Assembly (NCBI GenBank): GCA_963920575.1
Contig: OY986973.1
Span: forward strand, 17,656,062 to 17,720,061
Source of the DNA: Narthecium ossifragum
Taxonomy: Eukaryota > Streptophyta > Magnoliopsida > Dioscoreales > Nartheciaceae
Direction of reading: 5' to 3'
DNA: 64,000 bases
Below, piece after piece: positions 1 through 9,903 of this stretch. The position numbers and the translations under genes are program-made. Under the pieces are notes generated by a model. It was not told where the DNA came from. It was given only the letters and a program-made list of their open reading frames with translations, and did not search any database. How positions within the stretch are numbered: position 1 is the stretch's first letter; every line of letters starts with the position of its first letter.

Positions 1-330
1 CTTATTCGCCGCCCGCTCCTTCTCCACCGTTAGGGAGTGTAAACAAGCCGAGCTTGATCAAGCTCGGCTCTGATCAAAATGGGCTTGAAATTAGTTTCCA
101 ACCAAAATTGATCCCAGCCCCCGAAATTGTCACTTTCCAATATCTACTATCCACTTTTCGTTGCTTATTCGCCCCCTCTCCTTCTCCGTCTTTAGGGGGG
201 TGTAAACAAGCTGAGCTTGATCGAGTCTGCCACTGATCAAGCTGGACTTCAACTTAGTTTCCAGCCCAAATTGATTGGAGACTCACCCGAATTGACACCC
301 TCCACCGCCATCACCGCCGCTCCGACCTCC
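1..330. repeat. Degenerate tandem repeat, unit about 163 bp
   Basis: Two consecutive units can be aligned by eye. Both begin with CTTATTCGCC, pass a CTCCTTCTCC run and a TTAGGG-like G stretch, and reach GTGTAAACAAGC followed by GAGCTTGATC. The first unit starts at base 1 and the second at 164; the array may begin before the window. Each unit holds a small self-complementary segment (AGCTTGATCAAGCT) near 50-65. No coding potential is seen. Confidence 0.6.
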
Positions 331-1261
331 CCCTTGGCTGAGGAAGATAGGGGATGGCTGCGAGGCTAGAGGAGGGCGAAGGTGCTCAATTTGGCTAGGA
401 TCTAGGATGGTTTTGGCTAGATCAAATCTAGCCAGATCATAAGTGGATCTAATCAGATCTGATCCATTATGATCCAACCTAGATTGATCCAATCAACTCG
501 AATTGGCTCGAATCTGGCCCGAATCAGGTGGGATCTAATCGAGTCCAGTATTTGAGCCTGATTTAATCAGATCTGAATCAGATCAATTAGATCAAATCAT
601 ATCATATCTGACAGTTGAGGGGCTGTCGGAATAGGAGGCCTAAGAGTCGGTCCACCGGAGTGGAAAGGGCTATTGGGTGACGGATGAGGCCGATCTAGGA
701 GGGGCGGCACTGATTCTCTTGGAGAAGATGGATCTTATCGGGCGATGCCGGATCTCACCAAGGAACATCGGGGAAGAAGTCGCTTGGTCTCTGGGTTGTC
801 GGATTGAGGGTTCTAGGTGGTAGGGGAGGTCATGGAAGAGGAGATTAGGCGGTGGCAATGTTGGGTCCCGGTCGAGAGGAGCTTGGGGTGGCGTGGTTGA
901 GATCCGGCATAGGGAATATGAGGAAGCTGGGGTTCATTAGGGTCGTGACGAGGCTGAAATGGGGGTGGACATCATTGGGTATGGTATAGGCGAAGGGAGG
1001 TAGTGGTTCCAGGGGGGTTGCGTGGTTCGGGTTGAGTTTGGCCGACGACTTTAATGGAGGTTTGTTGGAGTAGTGAGGGTGGTGGCGATGGGGTTGTAGG
1101 GGATGGCGACTGCGGTCGTGGGTAAGAGAGTGAGATTTGGGGGGCAACTTATGCACACACGAACTGTTGGATCGACAGAGGTCAGGATCACATGTGACGT
1201 GATGAGGATTAACGGGAAAATGTTAACGGAAATAAATCTCCACCGTTCGGTCGGGACCACA
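331..1261. other. Anonymous G-rich intergenic DNA
   Basis: About 930 bases. The first 300 are rich in short GATC-containing words (for example 430-600, repeated GATCTGATC-like steps). The rest is a G-rich stretch with open frames on the minus strand that show only low-complexity His/Pro/Ser composition. No domain, RNA gene or transposon terminus was recognised. Confidence 0.4.
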
Positions 1262-1520
1262 TGCAGACGGAAGCTCTCCTCTCTCTCGCCACTCCTATGG
1301 TGGCTAGTCACTGACCCTCGTAGCCAATCCCTCTCCTCCTCGACAGTGTCACGGACCTCTCCTGACTCTCCTGCACCTCCTCTTATGTCCGTGGAAGCTG
1401 CACCTCCATCGCCACCGCCCCCATCCCCACCGCAAGTCCTCCTCCACCTCTGTCCTCATCGACTACGAGAATCCCAAATGCCAGTGGATCCACTCCTCTC
1501 ACCTCGCCTCTTGCCTCAAT
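1262..1520 (+). repeat. Left arm of a 250-bp inverted repeat
   Basis: The arm begins near GCAGACGGAAGCTCT and runs through CACTCCTATGGTGGCTAGTC to about the CACCTCGCCTC at 1500-1510. The reverse complement of 9085-9336 reads the same with small gaps. The sequence is pyrimidine-rich and contains Pro/Ser-rich open frames. The repeat may have started as a coding fragment, since phrases such as ENPKCQWIHSS occur in one frame, but I do not recognise the protein. Confidence 0.7.
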
Positions 1521-2600
1521 TACCCATTTGCTTCCAATTCCTCCCCCTTGTCTCAAGTTAGAAGTTCAAAATCCCAAAACATTAGGGCTTTGAACTGATG
1601 TTCGTATGATTGTTGACGAGAGGTCTATGGAGCGCGGCGACGAGGGGTCAATGGAGCGCAGCGATGAGGGGTTGATGGAGCCCGACATGGATTCAGCGGC
1701 CATATTGAATTGTGCTTCACTTGGATGGGAGAATTCTATTGGTGATAGGTATGGTTTAAAGTTTTTCTTAACAGTTTCAAGTAACATAATTTTAAAGGAC
1801 ACATTTTTAGAGAAGAAGTAAACACAAGCAATTTTATACAAGCTTTGCACTGATAATGACGTGGTCATGGAGGAGGTAGGAATAGACATAGGCCATTACA
1901 ATATTCTTAAACCCCTTGTGTAGAATTGTTTCACACGGTTTCTAGATATTACAAATCAAATCTGATTTTGTAGTTTAAAATATGATTTGAAGAGGTTTTA
2001 TTTGATATGTAAGTTCATGTTGACACTATTATCATGGTTTATTTGTCTTGAACAGGTTAGCGAATGTATTTGATAGGCCCGTTACCTCTTACTATATGTA
2101 TATAGAATTTGATTTCCTTCCAATGTTCTCAGGTACAAAAAATATTTGTCAAGATGATTGGGTAATATTTGTTGATTGTGGATTATATTACGTCACATAT
2201 GGTACTAAAAAAAGGCGTATGAATTGGCCGCATTTAATCTGTATTGTGGACAAATTCAGAGTTATGATTTAAGTTGGAGATCAATAGTAAAGCTTGTTGA
2301 AGTAGAGGGAACAATAACATCATGTGTTGTATCTCGAATATATGTCTGCAATGGGAGAATGTATGGTCTAGCCATAAGTCCTTAAAAGTAAGTATGATGC
2401 ATGCTGAATAACATAGTGCTACCTTATTTTATAGTCATATGGCTTAGAAGGAAATTATTGGGAAACAAGATGTGTGCTGACTTTTTTTTAAAGCTTAACC
2501 TTTGTTTGGCTTTTGCAAAATTGTTTCAAGTATAAATAGCACAAATGACACTTCCACGAATAGTCCTTCAATAATGGATAAGGAGCAAGCTCATACACTA
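1521..2600. other. AT-rich stretch without a recognised gene
   Basis: This follows the left inverted arm and precedes the FAR1-like pseudogene. A 74-codon open frame at 2048-2272 (plus) has an ordinary protein composition and could be a leftover exon of the transposase or of its 5' leader, but no domain was recognised. A possible splice donor (AAAAGTAAGT) lies near 2385. Nothing else was seen. Confidence 0.35.
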
Positions 2601-3114
2601 AAATCGGCCAATAGTTTGATACATTACATGATGCGTTTGAGTTTTGGAAAGCTTATGGTGGAAAAATGAGTTTTGGTGTGAGGAAAGAACATAAAAATAA
2701 GAATAGAAAAACTTGAGTGGTGACCAATGCATTGTATGTCTGCTATAGGGAAGGTTTCAAGAGGACAAATAAGGAGGATATTGACATGATTCGCCACCGA
2801 TCAGATGTAAGGACTGGTTGGAAAGTGAGGTTGAATGTGTTTCTTGACAAAGAGAGTGGAAAATACATAATTAAAGAATTTGTGCATGTGCATAATCATG
2901 TGTTAGAGCATTCCGAGACCACCCATATTCTAAGGTCACATAGAGAGCTTACTAGAGCTCATGCCTTGGCAATTGCGTTGGCTTATGATTTAGGGATTAC
3001 TCCTAAGGCAAAACATGAGTTAATTAGCAGGGAAGCTGGAAGTAGGGCTAAGCTTGGGTTTGTTATTGAAGATCAAAAACCGTACTTAAGATCAAGGAGA
3101 AAGAGAGACATGGT

Positions 3115-4648
3115 TGATGTCGCTGAAATGTGTCTCACGCAGCGGTCACGGTGCAATATAGCATAAAAGTGGCCGATCCCACAGAGAGACAAGCAGAAAG
3201 GATTCAGAAAAACATATAGCAATATATCAAAAATGATCAAGAGCGTAAGAGTTAAGAAAGTTAGATTGAAGATTTAACGGTAATGTGAGTTTAACAAAAG
3301 AAATTCGAATTTGGAGAAGGCTAGGCTTCATAAATCCCTCGCTCGGACTTGGGTTCTTCTTTTATCGATGGTACATGCAATACTCAGTTGAGGGATTCAC
3401 ATCCCAATCACCTCAACTGGAAAATATGAAATTATGAATATAGCAAAAGATGAATGTCTCTTCCAATGATCGTGTCTTTCTCATTACACCCCTAACTTTG
3501 TCCTACCAGAACTTAAGAATACACGATACCGATTGTCACTACAGGCAATGTATAGTAGAGGTTTCATTGGATAAAGCCCTAACCTTGTATTACCAGATCC
3601 CTAAGACTATGCAATACCGGTTGTCACCACAGGCAATGTATAGCAAAGGTTTCATAAGACTAGGTAGAAAATAAAAGAGATAACTATGGGATCACAATAT
3701 CATAAAAGAAGCATGACTGGAGTTATAATAATGTTCAACCACATAACAATCTGTAAGGATCCAATACATATATAGAGTTTAAACATTAAAGATCAAAACA
3801 TGAACCAACGATGAAGAAGAAACCCTTCTCCTTGCTCAGTCATCCATCCGCCATGCCTGGAAGATTTACCCAGCCATGGAGATGAAGATTCTCCTCTTTT
3901 CTTAACCTCCAATTGCTCTCCAACCTCCCCCTTGAATAACCCTAAGTCTTCTTTTTATAATCCTCAAGGCTTCTCAAACTCGGATTAAATCTGGCCTCTT
4001 TATTTTTCTCTTCTGTCAAACAAAAGATCGATCTTTTTATCCCGTATAGTTTCCTGCACTCGAGGAAGATTTTTCTTAAAGGAAGAGGTCAATCTTTTGA
4101 AAATGTACTCTCTGTTTGCCTTAGCCTCAGAAGAGATCGATCTTTTCTTTCTCAAATACCACTTCAGTTCAGAAGAGATCTATCTTCTCCCTATAGAAGA
4201 TTGATCTTCTCAAATATTGCTCTCTGTCATCTCTAGCAGCAAGAAGATCGATCTTTTAATGCAAGGAAGATTGAACTTTTAATTCTAAAATTTCAAATTC
4301 CTTTTCAGCACTGCACCATTGGTACTAAAAATGCCGTAACTTACTCTAAGAAACTCGGAATCACGAACCGTCAAATTCTACAGAAACTAGACTTCCAAAG
4401 CTTTCTAATCATATATGGAAAATCTTTTGATTCTTCCTGAATAGGTACAGTGTAATCATTGAAGTTGACTTTTGTAATCTTTTCCCTTTCTTTGCTCCTT
4501 TCGACTCTTATTTCCTGCATTTTTCAAATAGCTTTGTGAAGCAGAAAAAAAGTGTAAAAATAATACTAAAGAGTCTAATTAAAGATGAAGAATCCAGCAA
4601 TTGGGCTGGTGATAAGGTTGTTCAGAGTACACTTTCATGCACTCATCA
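3115..4648. mobile_element. Solo LTR, family 1, copy A (inside the FAR1-like gene)
   Basis: The element begins TGATGTCGCTGAAATGTG and ends CACTTTCATGCACTCATCA. It is flanked by ATGGT (3110-3114) and ATGGC (4649-4653), a 5-bp target duplication with one mismatch. The ends match those of copies B, C and D. The reading frame of the host pseudogene is continuous if this segment is skipped, which confirms the borders. Bases 4020-4290 hold a cluster of palindromes such as AAAAGATCGATCTTTT (4022-4037) and AAGATCGATCTT (4244-4255). No retrotransposon coding sequence is present, so this is a solo LTR. Confidence 0.88.
4020..4290. repeat. Palindrome array of LTR copy A (AAGATCGATCTT type)
   Basis: At least six occurrences of AGATCGATCT or one-mismatch forms lie within 270 bases, spaced by 30-60 bases: 4022-4037, about 4086-4097, 4134-4143, about 4172-4185, about 4197-4209, 4244-4255 and a weaker one near 4265-4280. 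The longest is a perfect 16-bp palindrome. The intervening spacers share CTCTGT and CAG words with the corresponding zone of copy D. Confidence 0.85.
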
Positions 4649-7202
4649 ATGGCTTGTGAAGAGCTTGTGAATATTTTGACATATTTTGAGAAGCAAAACA
4701 TGGTTGATCCTAAAAATTTTTATGTTCTACAGCTTGACAGTGAAGACTTAGTCACCAATAAATCTTGGACCAATGCCATAATGGTTGTTGATTATGTTGC
4801 TTTTGGAGATGTGATGATTTTTTATACTACTTTTGGCATTAACAAAGAGTTTAGGCCATTATGTGTATTTACATGGTTTAACCATCATAAGCATATAGTG
4901 ATCTTTGGGGTAGCGCTTTTATATGATTAGACTGCATAGTCATTTATGTGGCTTTTTGAGACTTTTATTAATGCACATTGTGGTAAGAAGCATCGTACTA
5001 TCTTCACTAATCAAGATGGCACTATTGAAAGTGCTTTGGGGGCAGTTTGGCCAGAAGTATCTCATGGATTGTGCACTTGGCACATTACTCAGAATGGAGT
5101 CAAACATTTGAGCTGTTATATGAAGAATAATTCTCGATTTATGAAAGACTTCAAGAAGTGCATGTTTAAATATGAGGATGAGGGTGAATTTGAGAAGGAA
5201 TGAAAAAAATTGCTTCAGAAGTATAATCTCAATGGGAATAGTTGACTGATTCATATATATTGTCTAAAAGAAATTGGGCCAGGGCCTACATGAAAAGAGC
5301 ATCTACATTGGGAGTTACAAGCACGCAGATGAGTGAAAGTTTCAATAGTGATTTGAAATATCACTTGAAAAGTGATATTAATATTGGTGACTTTTTTACT
5401 CATTTTGATAGAGTTGTAGAGCAAAAGAGGAACAATGATTTGGAGGCTGAATTTAGAATGAGGCAAATAATACTTTCATTGGGTTTCTCTAAGTCACCAT
5501 TACTAAAGCAAGCATCACAAAGGTACATGCCTAAATACTATGATCTTTTCAAAATTGAGTATGGTCTTGCCTATTTAGTTATAGTTACATATGATTGTAA
5601 AGAAACTCATGAATTTGTTGTTACTCTACATGAGTCGGAGAAAGATTATAATGTGCTTTGTGAATGTAGCAATGATGTGGTGACTTGTAGTTGCATGAAG
5701 TTTGAAACGGAGGGGATGTTATGTTGTCATGTTATTGGAGTATTTAGACGACTTAATAATATGGAAATTTCAAAGAAATACATATTGAATAGACTCACAA
5801 AGACAGTGAGAAGTTGCCATGTATTAGATGAAGAGAAACCAAATTTGGAAGAAGATGCAAAGCATTGGATGCGAAGAATTCAATCACAATTCTTAAGGTT
5901 AACATATCAAACTTCAATGAACGAAGATTCAAATGTTTGCATGGAGATGATGGTAAATTAATGTGGTAGAAAGCTTAAAGAGTTCATTATGGGAAAAGAA
6001 GTTGTTACCGAATTAGTCATTGAAAAAAATATTGAGAATCAAATGGAAAATATGAAGGGATAGAAAAAGAGAGAGGGTCGAAAGGGGAAGAGAAGATTCA
6101 AGCCTTTAGACGAGATTCGTCAAGGAAAAATGAAGAAAAACATGGTAATTTTTAATTTTATATTACTTTATATTATTATTAATTTATTTTTCATAGCTTA
6201 CGCTTTTGCTTTGTTTTTGTAGGATGATACTTCAAGCCCTCATTTGAAAAGAAATGTCATTTGCTTGATCGAGACACCTTCTCAATCTTCAAGGCATGAA
6301 CATGTTGATCAGGTAAATATAAACATTTTTATTTAACAAAAAAAACTTGAAAAATTGCTACTCCTCTTACTCGTTTAACTAAATCTAAAATCGCGGCTCA
6401 TTTTTCCTGCTATTATGAATATTATTTGGACAACAAGCATATTCTCACATGTAGTTAGGTCCTACATATGCTATGCCCGAACAGCAAGCAAATGCATATG
6501 AACAACGGAATCCTTTCGGGGCATATGGACTACTAGTTTTTCCTCATCTAGCACCTGCTCAACCTACAGGTGATGATTCTATTCCTCCAAATGCCGATTT
6601 GAACTAGCAATCTTAAAATCTCATGCTTTTAGCACTACTAATATCACATCATCTCCCTCATGTTTGTATGTCTTCATGCCTTCATCAATTAGTAGCATAC
6701 CTACGACCGTTGGATCATTTATTGATAATTTATCAAATTCAATCTTCCCATTTACTTCAGCTGCAACTGCACCACAACCTCCTAAATAGTCTATACTTCA
6801 TACCAGTGATGTTTTTTGGATTTATTTGTTACTCTCTATTTTGTTATTGGTGTTTCTTTTTTGTGCTCCAAATATTGTACCCATCTCATGGTTATTATGA
6901 TCATTGAATACATTACATGTGCCAATTTGATGAGGATTATTATTACACAGGTTTTCCCAATTAACCTATTCTCTTGATCTGTTTGTTCCAAAATATATGC
7001 AAATCACAGTTGAGAAGATTTGGATCATTGGCATGCAAAAAATTTCAGAACACACTATGCAAATGGCACAGTTAGTTGACAACCATGTTCAGATAAGGAA
7101 TTTTTCAGTTAGTAAGTACTGACTTCTATACAAGAACAAGGTAAAATCTTGAAACATAGCAAGTTGGTACATCATATATGAAACATTGCCCAATCATTTA
7201 CA

Positions 7203-8960
7203 CTAAAACCCAATTTCAATATATCTGAACCTACAATTACAATTTATCCGAAACACACATGTAACCCAATTACCAAAACACAATTGTCTCTCATCTTCCA
7301 TCCAGTAGCTAATCTCCTCATCAAGGAAACCGAAGATGTTACACTGATTAGCAATTTGCAATTTGGAGCGCGTCCATGTTACTATATCAACGCCATCTTC
7401 GAAGCAGGGATCTACTAGCATCTTTCTGCAAAGTAGCTCCAACAGAAGAACTCCAAAGCTATACATGTCACAATTCTCAATCAATCTGCTGAAATATCCA
7501 TTTTCTGCAGGAAACAACAATCCACAACAATCCATAAGGAGTGAAATCAGAGTTCACACAAACTATAATAACAATCTACCAAGAATATGGATCAACAATT
7601 AGATTCATCAAACTCGTTGTTGTAGGTTTTGTGCAATATGATGGGACAAGCAAATAGAAGAGAAGTAACCTGTGATTACCTGGAGCTATGCAGCCAAGTG
7701 TTCCAAATAAAAGAGCATTAACTATTCCAAGGCAAAAGTCTTTAAAGGGATTTCACCTACTTAAATTGGTCGATGAGACTCGGGACCAGAGTAGTTGAAT
7801 ATAATAATCAAATATGACTAATGACGAAATCAAATAGGAAAATCAGAAAAATTGATCAAATGTAGATGATTACGTAACAACAACACTTATGACCAATCAG
7901 CTCCAAATAGTAACTGCAGAAAAGGGAAATCAATGAAAGTCAGGAATCATGATGAAATAATACACACTGAACCAACATACATAATGATCTTTCTTCCTTC
8001 TAAGTAATTCATCTCAACCATGAAGCCTCAAATTTATCATGGCTATGTTTCAGCATAAATCATTCAAATATTCCGGTCTAAGCTTCAATCGTTGACTTGT
8101 CGTGCAGACATAAATGACTTTGGGTGTGCCTAGCCCAAAAAAATAAATAAAAATAGCCTAAATATTTCTTCCCACCAGAGCAATAGTTTCAGGTTTTAAA
8201 CTTTAACATGGAAGTGAAACAATACAAGGAATAAAGCGCACATAAAACCGCAAACGGACTTAAAACCAATATTGCAAAGTAGCTAATACAAGTAGAAACT
8301 GCAACAAATTATCCACACACAATGCTCAAAAGCAATTGACTATACAACTTATCTACAGTTCTACGGTGCAAAAAGTTTGCAAAAAGTTGTGCAAACGCAA
8401 TGAAACATCCCACTCTTGAGTTTCAAGATGAAAGAAGCTAAATCGAGACTAGTTTCCGAATCACTAACCATCCTCGCCATTCCAAAGTTTCCAACCTTTG
8501 GCTCTAACTAACAGTCCGTCAATATGTTATTCGACTTGACATCTCTATGTATAACATGTGTAACACAATCATAAGGAAGATACGAAAGCCCTTGTGCTAT
8601 GCCTCAAGTACCGATGCCGGATCTTCCAATCAAGAGGAATCTGAGATTTTTTCTGATGTGGTACTTTAAGGAGGTTGTTGTTTAGGCAAAGAACGCCAAG
8701 AGTGAAGTAGCCGAAGACGGCCAGTGGGATGCGGCTGTAGAGGAAGTTTAAACTGAGATCAAGGGAGCGAAGAGTGCGGAGCCCACTACAGAGGTGGGGA
8801 GCAGTGATAGAGTGGTCGCCGGAGAGATTGGGACCAGTGAGGCCGATGGAGACAACTGCTGTAGGTGTACTGTGAGAATTTGAAGAGGACGAGCAGGTGA
8901 CACCAGGCTAGTGGCACGTAGGGGTGGTATGGTTCCATGTGATTCCCGAATCAATGATCC
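7203..8960 (-). pseudogene. LRR receptor-like kinase pseudogene, internally deleted
   Basis: Read on the minus strand, 8940-8650 gives the N-terminal LRR region (GVTCSSSSNSHST, then LRSLDLSLNFLYSRIPLAVFG). It joins directly to kinase subdomain VI ([28 protein letters not shown] near 8510-8560). The DFG motif is NFG (KVGNFGMARMVSDSE near 8470-8500), which removes the Mg-binding aspartate. After some 850 bases of intron-like sequence comes the activation-segment exon at 7535-7203, with ENGYFSRLIENCDMYSFGVLLLELLCRKM. Most LRRs, the membrane segment and the N-lobe are missing, and there are in-frame stops. Functional relatives are membrane receptors that phosphorylate Ser/Thr. This copy is a non-functional remnant lying inside the inverted-repeat block, so it may have been captured by a transposon. 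Confidence 0.85.
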
Positions 8961-9084
8961 AATGAGTCGATCTCAACAGCCGTCATCTTGATCTCGTACT
9001 CGTGGCAGACCTCCGGCGAGTCGAACCCTAGTAGGTGGACGCCTCGCGACCGCCTGTAGAAGTTCCCCACCAAACGGCGGAGTT

Positions 9085-9336
9085 TCTGAGGCGAGAGGAG
9101 GAGTGGATCCACTAGCATTTGGGGTTCTTGTAGCCGATGAGGACGGCGGTGGAGGACTTGGGGAAGAAGGTGGGGATGGAGGTGGCAGCGGCGGAGATGC
9201 AGTTGCTATAGAGGTAGGAGGACGGGGGAGTCAGAAGAGCTCCGTACCACTGTCGAGGAGGAGAGGGATTGGCTGCAAGGGTTAGTGACTAGCCACCGTA
9301 GGAGTGGGGAGAGAGAGCAGAGCTCTCGTCTACTTT
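9085..9336 (-). repeat. Right arm of the 250-bp inverted repeat
   Basis: Its reverse complement matches 1262-1520, including the segments AGCTCT, CTCTCTC, CACTCCTACGGTGGCTAG and AGTGGATCCACTCC. An adjoining minus-strand frame at 9085-9000 reads VGNFYRRSRGVHLLGF and continues to CHEYEIKMTA, which looks coding-like but was not recognised. Confidence 0.7.
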
Positions 9337-9903
9337 AATGGATCATTTTTTCCTTCTCCTTTCTCCTCGATTATGATTATTGTATGTCTGAATAGATTGA
9401 ACATCCTTCTTTTATATGTTATATGGACACATTAGCAGTTTATTCAGTCTTAAGATCATCTCTTTCTGGTATATGTTTTAGTAATATTAGTATTCTTCCA
9501 ATTGCGTAAGTATTGGAATGTCACTATCTGGCTAGGGACTATATTATAACCAAAATGGCTTGTGAAGCAGATAAAAATTCTGCCGGTCAAATACTCGAAA
9601 CAAGTTTCTTATCATTCCCCTTACAAATTTTCTGGTGTATTATCCACTTGACGTCTTTCTTCTCTGTCGCTTTTAGATGCTTGAAAGTTATAGTGGATCC
9701 AAAAGGTGAAGACTTTCACCAAAGGGAAATTGTCTAAATCGTGATTTGATTGCGACCATCCGATTAGTCTTGGTTTGATGAACCATTTTCATTATCTATA
9801 TCATGAATTGATTGTGACCGTACGATTAAATTATGTCAAGGGCATGGGAATCCGCTAGTAACTAAATATGATACTAGCGGACTCTCCCGTGCCAGGTTAT
9901 AAC
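9337..9903. other. Intergenic spacer left of the hAT element
   Basis: A 74-codon open frame at 9513-9737 has no recognisable domain. Bases 9740-9830 contain two imperfect copies of an ATTGATTGTGACCGTACGATTA-like phrase of about 50 bases. Bases 9851-9882 hold a small inverted pair, CCGCTAGTA and TACTAGCGG. The stretch ends with the 8-bp target duplication GTTATAAC (9896-9903). Confidence 0.4.

Larger units (their letters stand above)
2612..6606 (+). pseudogene. FAR1-related / MULE transposase-like pseudogene split by a solo LTR
   Basis: The 5' half (2612-3114) reads as a FAR1 DNA-binding domain: FDTLHDAFEFWKAYG, a short gap with a TGA stop at 2714-2716, then ALYVCYREGFKR and FVHVHNHVL with zinc-ligand His residues. 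The frame is cut at 3114 by a solo LTR and resumes at 4649 as ACEELVNILTYFEKQN. The MULE core follows, with TNQDGTIESALGAVWP, HGLCTWHI and MSESFNSDLK. A SWIM zinc finger CECSNDVVTCSCMKFETEGMLCCHV lies near 5660-5740. Stops occur at 4928, 5201 and about 5242, and the first catalytic aspartate of the FDTT motif is Tyr (FYTTF). Likely C-terminal exons reach about 6606. FRS proteins are domesticated MULE transposases that act as light-signalling regulators; whether this copy was host gene or transposase cannot be told. It is dead as it stands. Confidence 0.88.
1262..9336. mobile_element. Candidate Mutator-like element bounded by long inverted repeats
   Basis: Bases about 1262-1520 and the reverse complement of about 9085-9336 are the same sequence with scattered mismatches, giving roughly 250-bp inverted arms. 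Between them lie a FAR1/MULE-type transposase pseudogene on the plus strand and an LRR receptor kinase remnant on the minus strand. Long terminal inverted repeats with a MURA-type transposase are the usual make-up of MULEs, and host gene capture is known for them. No 9-bp target duplication was found next to the arms, so the block could instead be two inverted copies of an unrelated repeat. The solo LTR at 3115-4648 is a later insertion. Confidence 0.42.

Noticed and set aside
845..1561. Open frames of 100-150 codons on both strands as genes
   Set aside because: Overlapping frames on opposite strands with His/Pro/Ser-biased composition and no domain; part is an inverted repeat arm.
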